Shown here: positions 27,165 through 35,628 of the stretch, one piece after another | Position numbering within the stretch: position 1 is the first letter of the stretch | Layout of the letters: every line of letters begins with the position of its first letter | From: Porticoccaceae bacterium UBA2002 | Lineage (GTDB): Bacteria > Pseudomonadota > Gammaproteobacteria > Pseudomonadales > Porticoccaceae | NCBI GenBank assembly: GCA_002334915.1 | Contig: DDCQ01000029.1 | Coordinates: 6,265-44,952, forward strand | Direction of reading: 5' to 3' | DNA length: 38,688 nucleotides | Notes under the pieces: model-generated | Told to the model about the DNA's origin: nothing | The model's database searches: none | What the model saw: the letters and a program-made list of their open reading frames with translations, nothing else | Position numbers and translations under genes: made by a program

Positions 27165-27974
27165 TTATGTGATTACTTTATCGTAAACACCGACCATTTG
27201 GCGACTTAATGCGAGTAGCTGCCCATTGGGGTGATAAATTTTACCCTGGGTATGGGCATAGCCCCGCCCCGACTGGATGGCGCTGCATTCATAATAGAGC
27301 ATATCCTCGACCTCAAGCGCTGCTCTAGGATGCATAAACTCAATATTCCAGGTAATGGTGCTACTCGGCGCTCGCTGGGTCATCATAGGTAGTACTGCTG
27401 GCGGCCAGGCGTCAATCAGCGCCAGAATCGTGGCATCATTTAGGCTTTCGCTGGGCTTGGCAAAGCGCATCCAACCAGTAATCAGGCTGTGGTCAGAGCC
27501 GGTAAAGGGCAGGTTGTTATTGGTTTGGCGAAGATCAAAGTAGCCCACAAAACGAGGTGCCAAACCCTGCTTAAATTCAGAGTTCATCTCTTGGGTATCT
27601 TGCGCTGCAACGGGAAATATTTTGCTTGGTGAGTCGATGGTAATGGCGGAGATTCGATCAGTAGTAAAGCAGGCGATGATCTCGGTTTTGACCTCACCCT
27701 CCTGCAGCAGCTGGCCTTCAATTTGGATCACAGATCTGCCTTGAGAGAGCACGCGATGACGAAACTCGCAGGGTATGTCCGCTATCACCGCTCCGCAGAA
27801 GTGAATATTCACTGTGCGCAGATCCCGACCAGTTAAATCGACATTGGATTCAATATGCACCAGTACCAGTGCGGCGGTCAGACCGCCAAATATACTGCGC
27901 CCCTGACCCCATTCTGCACTAATGGGAAACTCGGTTTCGGTTTTGGCCAGATCGCGATAATGTAAAAATTTCAT
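27165..27974 (-). CDS. TesB-like acyl-CoA thioesterase family protein
   Basis: 269 residues from the ATG at 27974, chosen because AAGGA lies six bases upstream; an in-frame ATG at 28037 would add 21 residues (MTRNRHLRAENCSN...) that do not look like family sequence. The pattern is a double hot-dog fold: the first half with GQGRSIFGGLTAAL (about 23-36) and a second with ITWNIEFMHPR and YYECSAIQSGRGYAHTQGKIY, as in acyl-CoA thioesterase II-like proteins (4HBT_3). Expected to hydrolyse acyl-CoA to free acid and CoA; specificity unknown. It is divergent from the Old Yellow Enzyme homologue across 182 bases and lies 81 bases downstream of the peroxidase start on the same strand. Confidence 0.82.
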   Translation of the reverse strand: MKFLHYRDLAKTETEFPISAEWGQGRSIFGGLTAALVLVHIESNVDLTGRDLRTVNIHFCGAVIADIPCEFRHRVLSQGRSVIQIEGQLLQEGEVKTEIIACFTTDRISAITIDSPSKIFPVAAQDTQEMNSEFKQGLAPRFVGYFDLRQTNNNLPFTGSDHSLITGWMRFAKPSESLNDATILALIDAWPPAVLPMMTQRAPSSTITWNIEFMHPRAALEVEDMLYYECSAIQSGRGYAHTQGKIYHPNGQLLALSRQMVGVYDKVIT

Positions 27975-28156
27975 AGGGTTCCTTATTGGCTCAGTATTTG
28001 AGCAATTTTCAGCTCTCAAGTGTCTATTTCTAGTCACCTTGGGTAAAGCCCAGAATTAGACCAAGTAGTACTGTTGATCGGTATGCGGAATAGAACTAGC
28101 CATTGAGCTTGGCCATCTTTATGATTGGAGTAACCCCAATAATAAGAACCCATTCC

Positions 28157-29437
28157 ATGAAAAAATTACTTGCCCAACCACTGAGTTTGCCCTGCGGCGC
28201 TGTGTTGCCCAACCGACTTTCCAAGGCTGCCATGACCGAGGGTCTGGCTACTAAAGAAGGCTTGCCCACACCCGAACTGGAGCTGCTTTATGGACTGTGG
28301 AGCGATGGCGGCGCAGGTATGTTGCTGTCGGGCAATATTCAGATCGACAGAGATCATTTGGAGCGCCCGGGCAATGTGGTAATTGATCGCAAACCCAATA
28401 AAGCCATGCGCAGCGCACTGGCCAGCTGGGCAAGGGCAGCTACTCGCAATGGCAATCATTTTTGGGCGCAGATAAGTCATGCGGGTCGCCAGACACAAAA
28501 AATAGTTAACCCCAACCCCAAAGCACCCTCGGCGGTAAAACTGGGTCTGCCCGGCGGCCAGTTTGGCGAGCCAGTGCCGCTGACTAAAACCGAAATCAAA
28601 ACCATTGTGCGCCGCTTTGCTGTCTGTGCAGTAGCCTGCAAAGAAGCGGGCTTTACCGGCGTGCAGATACACAGTGCCCACGGCTATCTGCTGTCGCAGT
28701 TTTTAAGCCCGCGCAGCAATCTCCGCACAGATGATTATGGTGGTGACCTGGCTAATCGCGCCCGTGCCCTGTTAGAGGTGGTTGCCTCGGTCAGAGCTGC
28801 AGTGGGGACAGAATTCCCGGTGGCTGTAAAACTTAATAGTGCCGATTTCCAGAAAGGTGGCTTTGACTTTGAAGACAGTTTGCAAGTGGTGCAATGGCTC
28901 GAACAGGCCGGTGTGGATCTTATTGAGATTTCTGGGGGTACCTATGAGCAGCCAAAGCTACTGGGCCTGCAGGGAATGGAAGAAGAGGAAAAACAAAATC
29001 TGGCGGAGTCTACCCAAAAGCGCGAGGCTTACTTTGTCGACTTTGCTATGGCTATGCAGGCAAAGGTAAATATTCCACTGATGGTCACTGGCGGTTTCCG
29101 CCAGCGCTCCACCATGGAGATGGCAGTGGAGACTGGCAGCGCAGACCTGATTGGACTTGGCCGCCCCATGTGCGTAATGACCGATGCTCCCAACCAGCTA
29201 TTAGCTGGACTGGAGTCACTGCCACGCTATGAGGATAGCCTGTCTCTATTTCCCAGCTGGCTGGCATTTTTGAATCGATTAAAACCACTGCGCGCGCTTG
29301 CAGGCTTTGCTGTGCAGTATTGGTACTATGCCAATATTGATGCCATAGGGCGCACTGGTCGCGCCAATCCACAGCTGTCAGTTGTTAAGGCAACCATGGA
29401 AACTATGGCGCTGCAGAAAAAATTAACAGCAAAATAA
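28157..29437 (+). CDS. NADH:flavin oxidoreductase (Old Yellow Enzyme family)
   Basis: 426 residues from the ATG at 28157 (MKKLLAQPLSLPCG), the start expected for this family; a TTG at 28103 would lengthen it by 18 residues without family resemblance. The TIM barrel shows RLSKAAMTEGLA, the H-x2-H region HSAHGYLLSQFLSPRSN (substrate-binding His), and GGDLANRARALLEVV. It binds FMN and reduces alkenes or carbonyl compounds with NAD(P)H. The 182 bases upstream contain ATTGG-N7-CCAAT at 28124-28140, a possible regulator half-site pair. It ends seven bases before the convergent MBL gene. Confidence 0.9.
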   Translation: MKKLLAQPLSLPCGAVLPNRLSKAAMTEGLATKEGLPTPELELLYGLWSDGGAGMLLSGNIQIDRDHLERPGNVVIDRKPNKAMRSALASWARAATRNGNHFWAQISHAGRQTQKIVNPNPKAPSAVKLGLPGGQFGEPVPLTKTEIKTIVRRFAVCAVACKEAGFTGVQIHSAHGYLLSQFLSPRSNLRTDDYGGDLANRARALLEVVASVRAAVGTEFPVAVKLNSADFQKGGFDFEDSLQVVQWLEQAGVDLIEISGGTYEQPKLLGLQGMEEEEKQNLAESTQKREAYFVDFAMAMQAKVNIPLMVTGGFRQRSTMEMAVETGSADLIGLGRPMCVMTDAPNQLLAGLESLPRYEDSLSLFPSWLAFLNRLKPLRALAGFAVQYWYYANIDAIGRTGRANPQLSVVKATMETMALQKKLTAK

Positions 29438-29444
29438 CTGCAGT

Positions 29445-30140
29445 CTAGGTGGCTAGTTTTCCACAGGCCTGATTGGCTGACACGGCAATATCCATCAATT
29501 TTGGGTTGGGCAGGGCCAGGCTGTTCATCAGTTCTTTATAGGCCTGCCTGTCAGGCATCTGCAGCCGCGGGTTTGAAATCTTTTCTGCGCCCAAAGTGCT
29601 ATTGCTCTGGCCTTTATAGTCATGGCCTGGATAGAGCAATGTATTGTCAGGCAGTGTCAGAATGCGCCTATGCAGGCTATCGTACTGGATACCAGGGTCG
29701 CCATTTTGAAAGTCTGTTCGTCCGGTGCCACCAATCAATAAAGTATCACCACTAAATAGCATACCTTCGCTGGCTAGATAAAAGCTGTAGGAGTCGTCTG
29801 TGTGCCCGGGACTATAAATAACTTCCAGCTGGATAGATCCCAGATTAATCTGTTCACCATGGGTAAATGTTTTTGACAGACAATGTGCCTGGGACTGATG
29901 TCCCATCATAGTGATACAGCCAGTCTTTTCGCGGAGGCTGCCCATGCCAGTGATGTGGTCTGCATGGGTATGAGTATCAATGGCAATAGCCAGCCTCAGT
30001 CCGAGCTGATCAAGCAGGCTCAGTAGCTCCTCGCTACCATCCAGTACCGAGTCAATTACCAGAGCCTCCCCGGTTTGTTCATCGGCCAGCAGGTAGCTGT
30101 AGGTAGAGGACTCGCTATCAAAAAGTTGTTTAAAAATCAT
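29445..30140 (-). CDS. Persulfide dioxygenase-like MBL-fold protein (ETHE1 type)
   Basis: 231 residues from the ATG at 30140, where MIFKQLFDSESST matches the usual family start; an upstream ATG at 30170, sharing one base with the rhodanese stop, would add ten residues. The metal site HTHADH and H123, D142 and a C-terminal H in YPGHD are present (numbering from 30170: H67, H69, D71, H72), as is GTGRTDFQNGD (148-158), the Arg-Asp loop that marks ETHE1-type persulfide dioxygenases apart from glyoxalase II. It would oxidise glutathione persulfide to sulfite. It is the third gene of the ArsR-rhodanese-dioxygenase operon. Confidence 0.9.
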   Translation of the reverse strand: MIFKQLFDSESSTYSYLLADEQTGEALVIDSVLDGSEELLSLLDQLGLRLAIAIDTHTHADHITGMGSLREKTGCITMMGHQSQAHCLSKTFTHGEQINLGSIQLEVIYSPGHTDDSYSFYLASEGMLFSGDTLLIGGTGRTDFQNGDPGIQYDSLHRRILTLPDNTLLYPGHDYKGQSNSTLGAEKISNPRLQMPDRQAYKELMNSLALPNPKLMDIAVSANQACGKLAT

Positions 30141-30169
30141 ATTAGTGTCAGCCTGCAAGGCAGTAATCA

Positions 30170-30730
30170 TTATTCGCTGGCTGCGCTATTCCAGGGCATA
30201 CGCGCGAGTATCATGCCCATGCCACAGGTATCGGTGATGCCGGCAAATACCAGACCTGCACCCACAAAAGCAGACAGACCATAAAACCAGGGGTTAACCA
30301 GAAGTCCCAAAAGAGCGCCTATAACCACCAGCGACCCAGCGGCAATGCGAACCTGCCGTTCCAGAGATATTATATTGCCAGCGCCCTTATCGGCCTCAAC
30401 TCCCAGCTGTTTAAGGGCATTTAAACCTCCAGTAATAATTACTAGCTGGGCATCTAGGTCGATTTTTAATTTCTCCGCGGCAAGCGAGGCGCGTGGACCG
30501 CCGGCACAGAGCAGATAAATAGGCTGATCAGCGCTGTGGCCCTGTTGATCAAGGTGAGCCTGCAGTGCGATGCTGCTCAGCGTCTGTACCGGGAAATGCA
30601 CTGTACCCTGCAGGCACTCGGTTTCGACCTCGGCATGGGTGCGTAGGTCGATAATAGTGAGTTTGCTACTGGCTTCCTGGTATCTTTGTTGGAACTCACT
30701 GGCGGCGATACTGGTTATATGGGCGGGCAT
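30170..30730 (-). CDS. Rhodanese-domain membrane protein (YgaP-like)
   Basis: 186 residues: a rhodanese domain (about 5-110) with the persulfide-carrying Cys75 in LLCAGGPRAS, then a C-terminal region with two hydrophobic segments (about 128-165: AAGSLVVIGALLGLLVNP and YGLSAFVGAGLVFAGI) ending in CGMGMIL, which resembles DUF2892/YgaP. It would transfer sulfane sulfur at the membrane. It follows the ArsR gene by three bases and shares a base with the alternative start of the dioxygenase gene, so all three are in one operon. YgaP of E. coli sits beside a related regulator (YgaV). Confidence 0.9.
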   Translation of the reverse strand: MPAHITSIAASEFQQRYQEASSKLTIIDLRTHAEVETECLQGTVHFPVQTLSSIALQAHLDQQGHSADQPIYLLCAGGPRASLAAEKLKIDLDAQLVIITGGLNALKQLGVEADKGAGNIISLERQVRIAAGSLVVIGALLGLLVNPWFYGLSAFVGAGLVFAGITDTCGMGMILARMPWNSAASE

Positions 30731-30733
30731 AGT

Positions 30734-31060
30734 TTAATTCTCCAAATCCGGGCAATAGATAGATTTTAAAACGGCAATTATCTGAATGGCTTGATCACCT
30801 GAAAGCCGATAAAAAATGGTCTGAGCCTCTCGTCTGGTGCTCACCAGTTGGGCGTTGCGCAGAGAGGCAAGGTGTTGTGACAGGGCAGACTGACTTAGAT
30901 CAGTCATGGCATTTAGCTCGCCAACCGAGAGCTCAGCGCCTATAAGAGAGCACATGATCATCAACCGATTGGGGTTGCTCAGCTGTTTCAATAACTCAGC
31001 AGCCTCAGAGGCATGTTTGCGCAGTTCGACAAGATCTGCGGTATCTATAGTTTGAGCCAT
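30734..31060 (-). CDS. ArsR-family persulfide-sensing repressor (BigR/SqrR/YgaV-like)
   Basis: 108-residue winged-helix regulator. Recognition region LSQSALSQHLASLRNA, wing RREAQTIFYRL. It carries Cys37 (MIMCSL) and Cys103 (IYCPDL), 66 residues apart, the same spacing as the sensor pair in BigR and SqrR, which form a disulfide or tetrasulfide with persulfides and release DNA. No arsenic-type or zinc-type Cys-Val-Cys motif is present. First gene of the operon; its promoter carries an inverted repeat over the -10, consistent with autorepression. Confidence 0.9.
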   Translation of the reverse strand: MAQTIDTADLVELRKHASEAAELLKQLSNPNRLMIMCSLIGAELSVGELNAMTDLSQSALSQHLASLRNAQLVSTRREAQTIFYRLSGDQAIQIIAVLKSIYCPDLEN

Positions 31061-31093
31061 GGTCCGATAGCCTAGTTACCCGAATATGGGCTA

Positions 31094-31123
31094 ATTATAT
31101 ATTAGATTATTCTATATTAGCAA
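31094..31123 (-). promoter_or_regulatory. Sigma70-type promoter and overlapping operator of the sulfur operon
   Basis: On the minus strand TTGCTA (complement of 31118-31123) and a perfect TATAAT (complement of 31094-31099) are separated by 18 bases, 34 bases before the ArsR ATG. The repeat CTAAT-TATAT-ATTAG (31091-31105) covers the -10, and the octamer TATATTAG recurs at 31098 and 31113. This is the position expected for an autoregulatory operator; binding is inference. Confidence 0.6.
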
Positions 31124-31151
31124 TAGTTAATATAAAGATTGGCAGTTATTC

Positions 31152-32168
31152 CTAGGCGTTGGCCCAGATTGATTTGGATAGGGTTCGAATATCAGGCCGC
31201 TTTGGATTAAGTATCCAATCTGCCAATGGCGGAGCAACCTCAGGATAAGCAATGGGCTCTACCGCTGGCTGCTCGAGCCATTCGGCTAAAATCTTCTGAT
31301 CCAGTTGGTCCATGGATGTGGCACGGCCTATAGCTTTGAGGGCAATAATATTACAGAGCTGTTCATACTGACCGCTCAGAGGTTTGATCAATAATTTCTT
31401 ACCATAGCTCAGGGCCTCACTGGATAATTCAAAGCCAGCATTGCTGATGACGCCGGCGCAATTTTTAAGCTGCTGGTGAAAGGCCTGATGCGATACCGGA
31501 TTGACAGTGATGTGATCAAACTGTATCTGTTTATCGACCTTGGCAAAAATCTGGAACTCATAGTCAGTAAATGGACGTACTAGCTCGATAATATCGTCCA
31601 GTGCTTCAAATCCCATGTACACAACAATTTTATTTTTGATACGTTTCCCCTTGCCCTGAGCGCCAATTAATGGCGGCAGTACAGGCTGGTTAAAATGATG
31701 ATAATGAAACCCCACAGCAGTTTTGCTTGGGGCAAAGATCTTCATAATCATTTTTGATAGCCAATGGCCTTTCAGCTTGGGAATTTCATAGGCAAATGCA
31801 CATTGGTGACTCAGCGCAATACAGGGTACGCCCTGCAATTTCGCGCTCCAGGCTGTGATGGGTTCAAAATCCGAAATAACCAGGTCGTATTCGTTTAACC
31901 TGAGGCGCCATATATCGGCTATAAATCTAAATAATTTATTGGCCAAAATGGTTTTGATTACCTGCAGACGTCCGCGGTTATATACCAGTGTCAGGCCATC
32001 CAGTACTTTGAAATCGCCGAAGTCCTGCATATCGAAAAAATCTTTCCGCTCACGCCCAGAAAAAACAAAATCAATGTCAACGCCTGCACGCTGTAGCGCA
32101 GGTAAAAGCGCCCTGGTGCGTGAGAGATGGCCATTGCCTGTTCCCTGGACGCCGTAAAGAACTTTCAT
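31152..32168 (-). CDS. MJ1255/VC2487-family glycosyltransferase
   Basis: 338 residues, GT-B fold of the MurG/UDP-glycosyltransferase type. The N-terminal GTGNGHLSR (10-18) is the acceptor-side glycine loop and SNAGFELSSEAL in the C-terminal half is the nucleotide-sugar-binding loop. No signal peptide and no membrane helix, so it should be a cytoplasmic or peripheral enzyme. It starts 12 bases after the PAP2 phosphatase stop on the same strand, which suggests a common lipid-linked or lipid glycosylation job. Sugar donor and acceptor are unknown. Confidence 0.85.
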   Translation of the reverse strand: MKVLYGVQGTGNGHLSRTRALLPALQRAGVDIDFVFSGRERKDFFDMQDFGDFKVLDGLTLVYNRGRLQVIKTILANKLFRFIADIWRLRLNEYDLVISDFEPITAWSAKLQGVPCIALSHQCAFAYEIPKLKGHWLSKMIMKIFAPSKTAVGFHYHHFNQPVLPPLIGAQGKGKRIKNKIVVYMGFEALDDIIELVRPFTDYEFQIFAKVDKQIQFDHITVNPVSHQAFHQQLKNCAGVISNAGFELSSEALSYGKKLLIKPLSGQYEQLCNIIALKAIGRATSMDQLDQKILAEWLEQPAVEPIAYPEVAPPLADWILNPKRPDIRTLSKSIWANA

Positions 32169-32180
32169 AGGTTTACCTGG

Positions 32181-32699
32181 CTAGAAAAGTAATGTTAAGG
32201 ATATTGATGAGCATGCAATACCCAGAGCGGCACCAGCTGCAATATCGGTCGGATAGTGTACGCCAAGGAATACCCTGGAAACGCCAATCAGGCTGGCCCA
32301 GATAAACACCAATGGTGCTAGATCAATATAGAAATAGGCGATCAGAGTTGCCATTAAAAAGGCAGCGGCAGTATGTCCGGAGGGCATACTAAATTCATCA
32401 GAGGGTTGCACTGCCTGATAACAGGTCGACAGCTGAACAAAGGGCCGTGCGCGTTTAAACAGGACTTTCAGAGCCATAAAAACAGGTAGCTCAAAAAGGA
32501 AAGCGAGCAATACCGATTTCACCCAATCTATATGCAGAGCCTCCTGAGACACCAGCGCCAATAATGCGAGACCAATATAGATGTGACCATCACCCGTGTG
32601 CGAAATGCCGCGAAAAACACTGGTGAGTGGTCTAGAGGTATGGAAGCGATTAAACCAGAGGAATGATGCGATATCGAAATGAGTGATTTTTTTGATCAT
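32181..32699 (-). CDS. PAP2-family membrane phosphatase
   Basis: 172 residues with about five hydrophobic helices. All three motifs of the acid phosphatase/lipid phosphatase fold are visible: K78-x6-R85-P86, P106-S-G-H109 and S141-R142-x5-H148. These act on lipid phosphates or undecaprenyl pyrophosphate at the periplasmic face. AAGGGGG precedes the ATG. It is upstream of and closely spaced with the glycosyltransferase gene. Upstream, 124 bases separate it from the exonuclease end; that stretch holds no clear gene. Confidence 0.9.
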   Translation of the reverse strand: MIKKITHFDIASFLWFNRFHTSRPLTSVFRGISHTGDGHIYIGLALLALVSQEALHIDWVKSVLLAFLFELPVFMALKVLFKRARPFVQLSTCYQAVQPSDEFSMPSGHTAAAFLMATLIAYFYIDLAPLVFIWASLIGVSRVFLGVHYPTDIAAGAALGIACSSISLTLLF

Positions 32700-32823
32700 G
32701 TTAACCCCCTTAAATCAGCATGGGGATAATCTTAGGTCGTCTATAAGACAATAAATTGAATATCTAATGAACCTTTTATGACATTTAGGCGAGGCTGGGA
32801 TGCAGGAGGAGTAACAAAGGTAT

Positions 32824-34365
32824 TCAGTCTATTTGGTCCGCCACCAGATCCCAAACTTTAAGGTTGTTCATTTTCATTTTTTCCTGATCCACCATAAAGC
32901 GCACCAAAATAAAGTAGATATCTAAATCAAAGCGATCATCAGTCTCGTCGCGGTCAGCTGATGCATGGTCTGGCTCAGGAAGTTGACTGCTGCCGTCCCG
33001 CAGCTGGTAGCCCAGATCATAGATATCCTCGATAAGCGCCAGCTTAGCGATATAGCGCCAGCGATCGATAATATGAAAGGCCACCTGGTCTGGCTTTTGT
33101 GGGTCGCGCTCCTCAACCAAAATAGGGCCTGCATAGGGCCATAGTTTTATCTGGTAGTTTTTAAGTGCGGCCGTCATGCGCTCGTTGTAAATAGCTGTGG
33201 GCTCCGCGCCATGACAGGCACCAAAACACTTTTTTAGTTGTGAGCGAAAACAGGGTTGTTGATTGGCTCGCTCTCCTTCAAGCCCCAACAGCTTGTGACA
33301 GAGAAAGTACTGATCAGCTAATTGCTGCATTTTCTTCGAGGCCTGACGGGGCGAGCGAAATAGACCAAATTGCTGTTCTACTGCGGTGTCTTCTGTTTCA
33401 ACGGCTTCAATATTCAGTCGCAGGTAGCCCTGGCTATCCTCTGTGCTGCGGAACTGGAACAGCTTTTTGACCTTGCGCAGCCGCCGGTTATAGATCGGGC
33501 TCTGGGCTTTTATCTGATTGCTCTCGCGAATTTGGGCGCCAAAGTCACTGGGGGTCTGCTCAAAGTCGATATGAGCAATTTTGGTGCTCATCTGCAGGTC
33601 TTTGGGGTTTTTATGGTCCGAGCTAAAGTGACTCAGCACCCGATTGCGAATATGTACACTCTTACCTATATACAGCAGTGCACCTTTAGCATCGTAAAAA
33701 TAATAGACCCCGGCACTGGCAGGTAATTTTTCCACTTCTTTAGCATTTAGCAGGGTGGGCAAGCTGGGGCGCTTGAGTAATGTTTTGCAGGTAGCGGCAA
33801 TTTCATCCTCAGAAAACAGTGCAGAGGATTTTTGGAAGAACTTATAGATCATCTCTGCATCATCCAGCGCGCGATGACGGTTCTCTATAGAAAGACCAAA
33901 ACGCTCAATAATCTGCGACAGACCATGACGCTTAAACTGAGGGTACAGATTGCGGCTAAACTTCACCGAGCACAGGGGTTTGGCGTTGTAGCTGATGCCC
34001 GCGCGCTCAAATTCATTCTTTAAGAAGCTGTAGTCAAAGCGGGCATTGTGGGCTACCAATGTGCGGCCCTCTAATTTACTCAGCAGCTCTTCGGCAATAT
34101 CGGCAAACTCCGGTGCTCCAGCAACCATACCGGGGCTGATGCCCGTTAACCTCTGTATAAAGGGTGGCAGGGGTACTCTGGGATCAACGAAGGTCTGCCA
34201 TTTCTCAACCAACTGGCCCTCTTCAACCACCAGCAGGCCGATTTCGATAATGCGGTGGTAGGGGGCTTTGCCGCCCGTGGTCTCACAGTCCAGCAACACC
34301 ATCTTCTCCGGGAAGCCTGGAGAAAGTGAATCTGGGGTTGCTGTATCGAGCCAATTTAATTGCAT
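32824..34365 (-). CDS. DEDDh exonuclease fused to a GIY-YIG (UvrC/Cho-like) nuclease
   Basis: 513 residues. N-terminal exonuclease of the DnaQ/epsilon type (about 20-180) with all catalytic acids: D26-x-E28 (LLDCET), D111 (NARFDYSF), H164 and D169 (HRALDDAEM). A GIY-YIG domain follows at about 215-300 with GVY (219-221), YIG (232-234) and the Glu281 of the ESNQIKxxxPxYN motif, as in UvrC and Cho. A further 200 residues contain CFRSQLKKCFGACHG, a UvrC-like Cys region. The fusion would combine proofreading-type 3'-5' degradation with an incision nuclease, probably in repair. Family members are known in several phyla. A hairpin stands between the Old Yellow Enzyme gene and the ATG (34365-34384), and no ribosome site is evident, so the start is less certain; M22 is the only close alternative. 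Confidence 0.85.
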   Translation of the reverse strand: MQLNWLDTATPDSLSPGFPEKMVLLDCETTGGKAPYHRIIEIGLLVVEEGQLVEKWQTFVDPRVPLPPFIQRLTGISPGMVAGAPEFADIAEELLSKLEGRTLVAHNARFDYSFLKNEFERAGISYNAKPLCSVKFSRNLYPQFKRHGLSQIIERFGLSIENRHRALDDAEMIYKFFQKSSALFSEDEIAATCKTLLKRPSLPTLLNAKEVEKLPASAGVYYFYDAKGALLYIGKSVHIRNRVLSHFSSDHKNPKDLQMSTKIAHIDFEQTPSDFGAQIRESNQIKAQSPIYNRRLRKVKKLFQFRSTEDSQGYLRLNIEAVETEDTAVEQQFGLFRSPRQASKKMQQLADQYFLCHKLLGLEGERANQQPCFRSQLKKCFGACHGAEPTAIYNERMTAALKNYQIKLWPYAGPILVEERDPQKPDQVAFHIIDRWRYIAKLALIEDIYDLGYQLRDGSSQLPEPDHASADRDETDDRFDLDIYFILVRFMVDQEKMKMNNLKVWDLVADQID

Positions 34366-34384
34366 GGGCTAGTTACGCAGCCCA
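34365..34384 (-). promoter_or_regulatory. Hairpin at the exonuclease start codon
   Basis: On the minus strand TGGGCT-GCGTAACT-AGCCCA is a perfect 6-bp inverted repeat with an 8-base loop. Its last base is the A of the exonuclease ATG, so the structure would abut or occlude translation initiation. It lies in the 31-base gap after the upstream flavin oxidoreductase. Regulatory meaning is inference. Confidence 0.3.
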
Positions 34385-34396
34385 AAGGAGTTTTGA

Positions 34397-35470
34397 TTAG
34401 CTAACAAAACCTTTCCAGCCAGACATATAGGTAATAAATGCCTCACCCAGCCCCTCCTGGCGCAAATAGTCTGCGGATACAGGGTTTCTGACTGGGGTGA
34501 AATTATTGTTCGTCTGCATCTGCATTGGGAAGTCATGGTGTAGTATTGCTGCGCGACCCAGCATCACAAAATCAATACCAGAGGCCATGGCGCGATTCAC
34601 TTCTTCTGGGTTGCGCAGCTTGCCGGCAATACCCAGTGCCACATCGCCTCGTTCCAGTTCGGTAAAGTAGGACAGCAATGTTCGACCCTGATAGGCCTCA
34701 TCCTGTGGTTCTTTAAAAGAATCCCACAGGGACATATCCAGAAAATCTATTTTCCCCGCGGCCAATACAGCTTTGGCCACCTCGATAATATCGGGCAGAT
34801 GCACATCAAAGCGTTCAGGGGAGAGTCTTAGCCCCAGCAAAAAGTCGGGTCGGCAACGAGCGCGAATCCCGTCAATAATCTCGCTAATCGGGCGCATACG
34901 ATTTTCAATACTGCCGCCAAATTGATCCTGTCGCTGGTTAATGGTGCCGCTGAGAAACTGGGCGAGAATATAGCCATGGGCGCCATGGATCTCCACTCCA
35001 TCAAAACCCGCTTTTTCAGCACGCTGGGCAGCGCAGATAAAGTCTTCGATTAACTGCTCAACTCCTTCAGTGCTAAGGCCCACCGCTCCAGTCTCGGCAT
35101 TATCGGAAGGGCAGACAGGTGGCTGCCCAATTAGCTCTGCTGGTGAGCGCATGCCCGCATGGTGCAGCTGCACCAGGGCTAAGCTGTCCTCGGATTTAAT
35201 ACCCTGGGCTAGGCGGGTTAGTCCTTCCAGATGCTTATCACCAAACACCCCAAGCTGCCCGGGAAAGCCCTGACCCACAGCCTGCACATGGGCGGCACAG
35301 GTCATAGTCAGACCAAAACCGCCCTTGGCGCGCATAGTTAACCAACGATATTCGTCATCCGACAATGTGCCATCGCTATGGCTTTGAGTATTAGTCAGAG
35401 GGGCCAGCATAAAGCGGTTTTTAAGGCGACCGCCAGACTTAAACTGAAGCGGCTGGTAGAGGTTGTTCAT
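34397..35470 (-). CDS. NADH:flavin oxidoreductase (Old Yellow Enzyme family)
   Basis: 357-residue FMN TIM-barrel oxidoreductase. Seen are the start MNNLYQPLQFKSGGRLKNRF, APLTNTQSHSDG, HHAGMRS, HGAHGYILAQFLSG with the active-site His, FGGSIENRMRP, and MLGRAAILHHDFP. It resembles the protein encoded at 28157-29437 in fold but is shorter and differs in most blocks, so it is not a recent duplicate. Expected to reduce activated alkenes or related substrates with NAD(P)H. The 158-base divergent region to the DUF1415 gene probably holds promoters for both. Confidence 0.92.
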   Translation of the reverse strand: MNNLYQPLQFKSGGRLKNRFMLAPLTNTQSHSDGTLSDDEYRWLTMRAKGGFGLTMTCAAHVQAVGQGFPGQLGVFGDKHLEGLTRLAQGIKSEDSLALVQLHHAGMRSPAELIGQPPVCPSDNAETGAVGLSTEGVEQLIEDFICAAQRAEKAGFDGVEIHGAHGYILAQFLSGTINQRQDQFGGSIENRMRPISEIIDGIRARCRPDFLLGLRLSPERFDVHLPDIIEVAKAVLAAGKIDFLDMSLWDSFKEPQDEAYQGRTLLSYFTELERGDVALGIAGKLRNPEEVNRAMASGIDFVMLGRAAILHHDFPMQMQTNNNFTPVRNPVSADYLRQEGLGEAFITYMSGWKGFVS

Positions 35471-35584
35471 GGTGAAATCTCAACAAAATTAGTGGGTAAC
35501 TGTTAGTAGCGGCCCAGCATACAGGAATAGGAGCTGAGGATAAAAGCGTAACTAGCTGCCACTGTTTAGCTTGTTGGTACCAGG

Positions 35585-35613
35585 TTGACTGAGTATCCTA
35601 GCGCCTTTGTTAT
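35585..35613 (+). promoter_or_regulatory. Sigma70-type promoter for the DUF1415 gene, nearly leaderless
   Basis: TTGACT (35585-35590) and TGTTAT (35608-35613) are 17 bases apart, five of six and four of six consensus matches. The ATG is at 35629, so the transcript would begin about eight bases before it. No Shine-Dalgarno is seen, which fits a very short leader. Confidence 0.4.
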
Positions 35614-35628
35614 TGTCGCGAGTCACTT

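Noticed and set aside
27975..28037. N-terminal extension of the thioesterase to 28037
   Set aside because: The ATG at 27974 has AAGGA six bases upstream and begins the family sequence.
28166..28681. 171-residue minus-strand open frame inside the Old Yellow Enzyme gene
   Set aside because: Shadow of conserved active-site codons; no start context and no domain.
32700..32823. Small plus-strand gene after the strong GGAGGAG near 32805
   Set aside because: No start codon at a suitable distance leads to a usable frame; the purine run seems to be chance.
28157..35470. The two Old Yellow Enzyme genes as a recent duplication
   Set aside because: They share fold motifs only; lengths and most blocks differ, so they are distant members of one large family.
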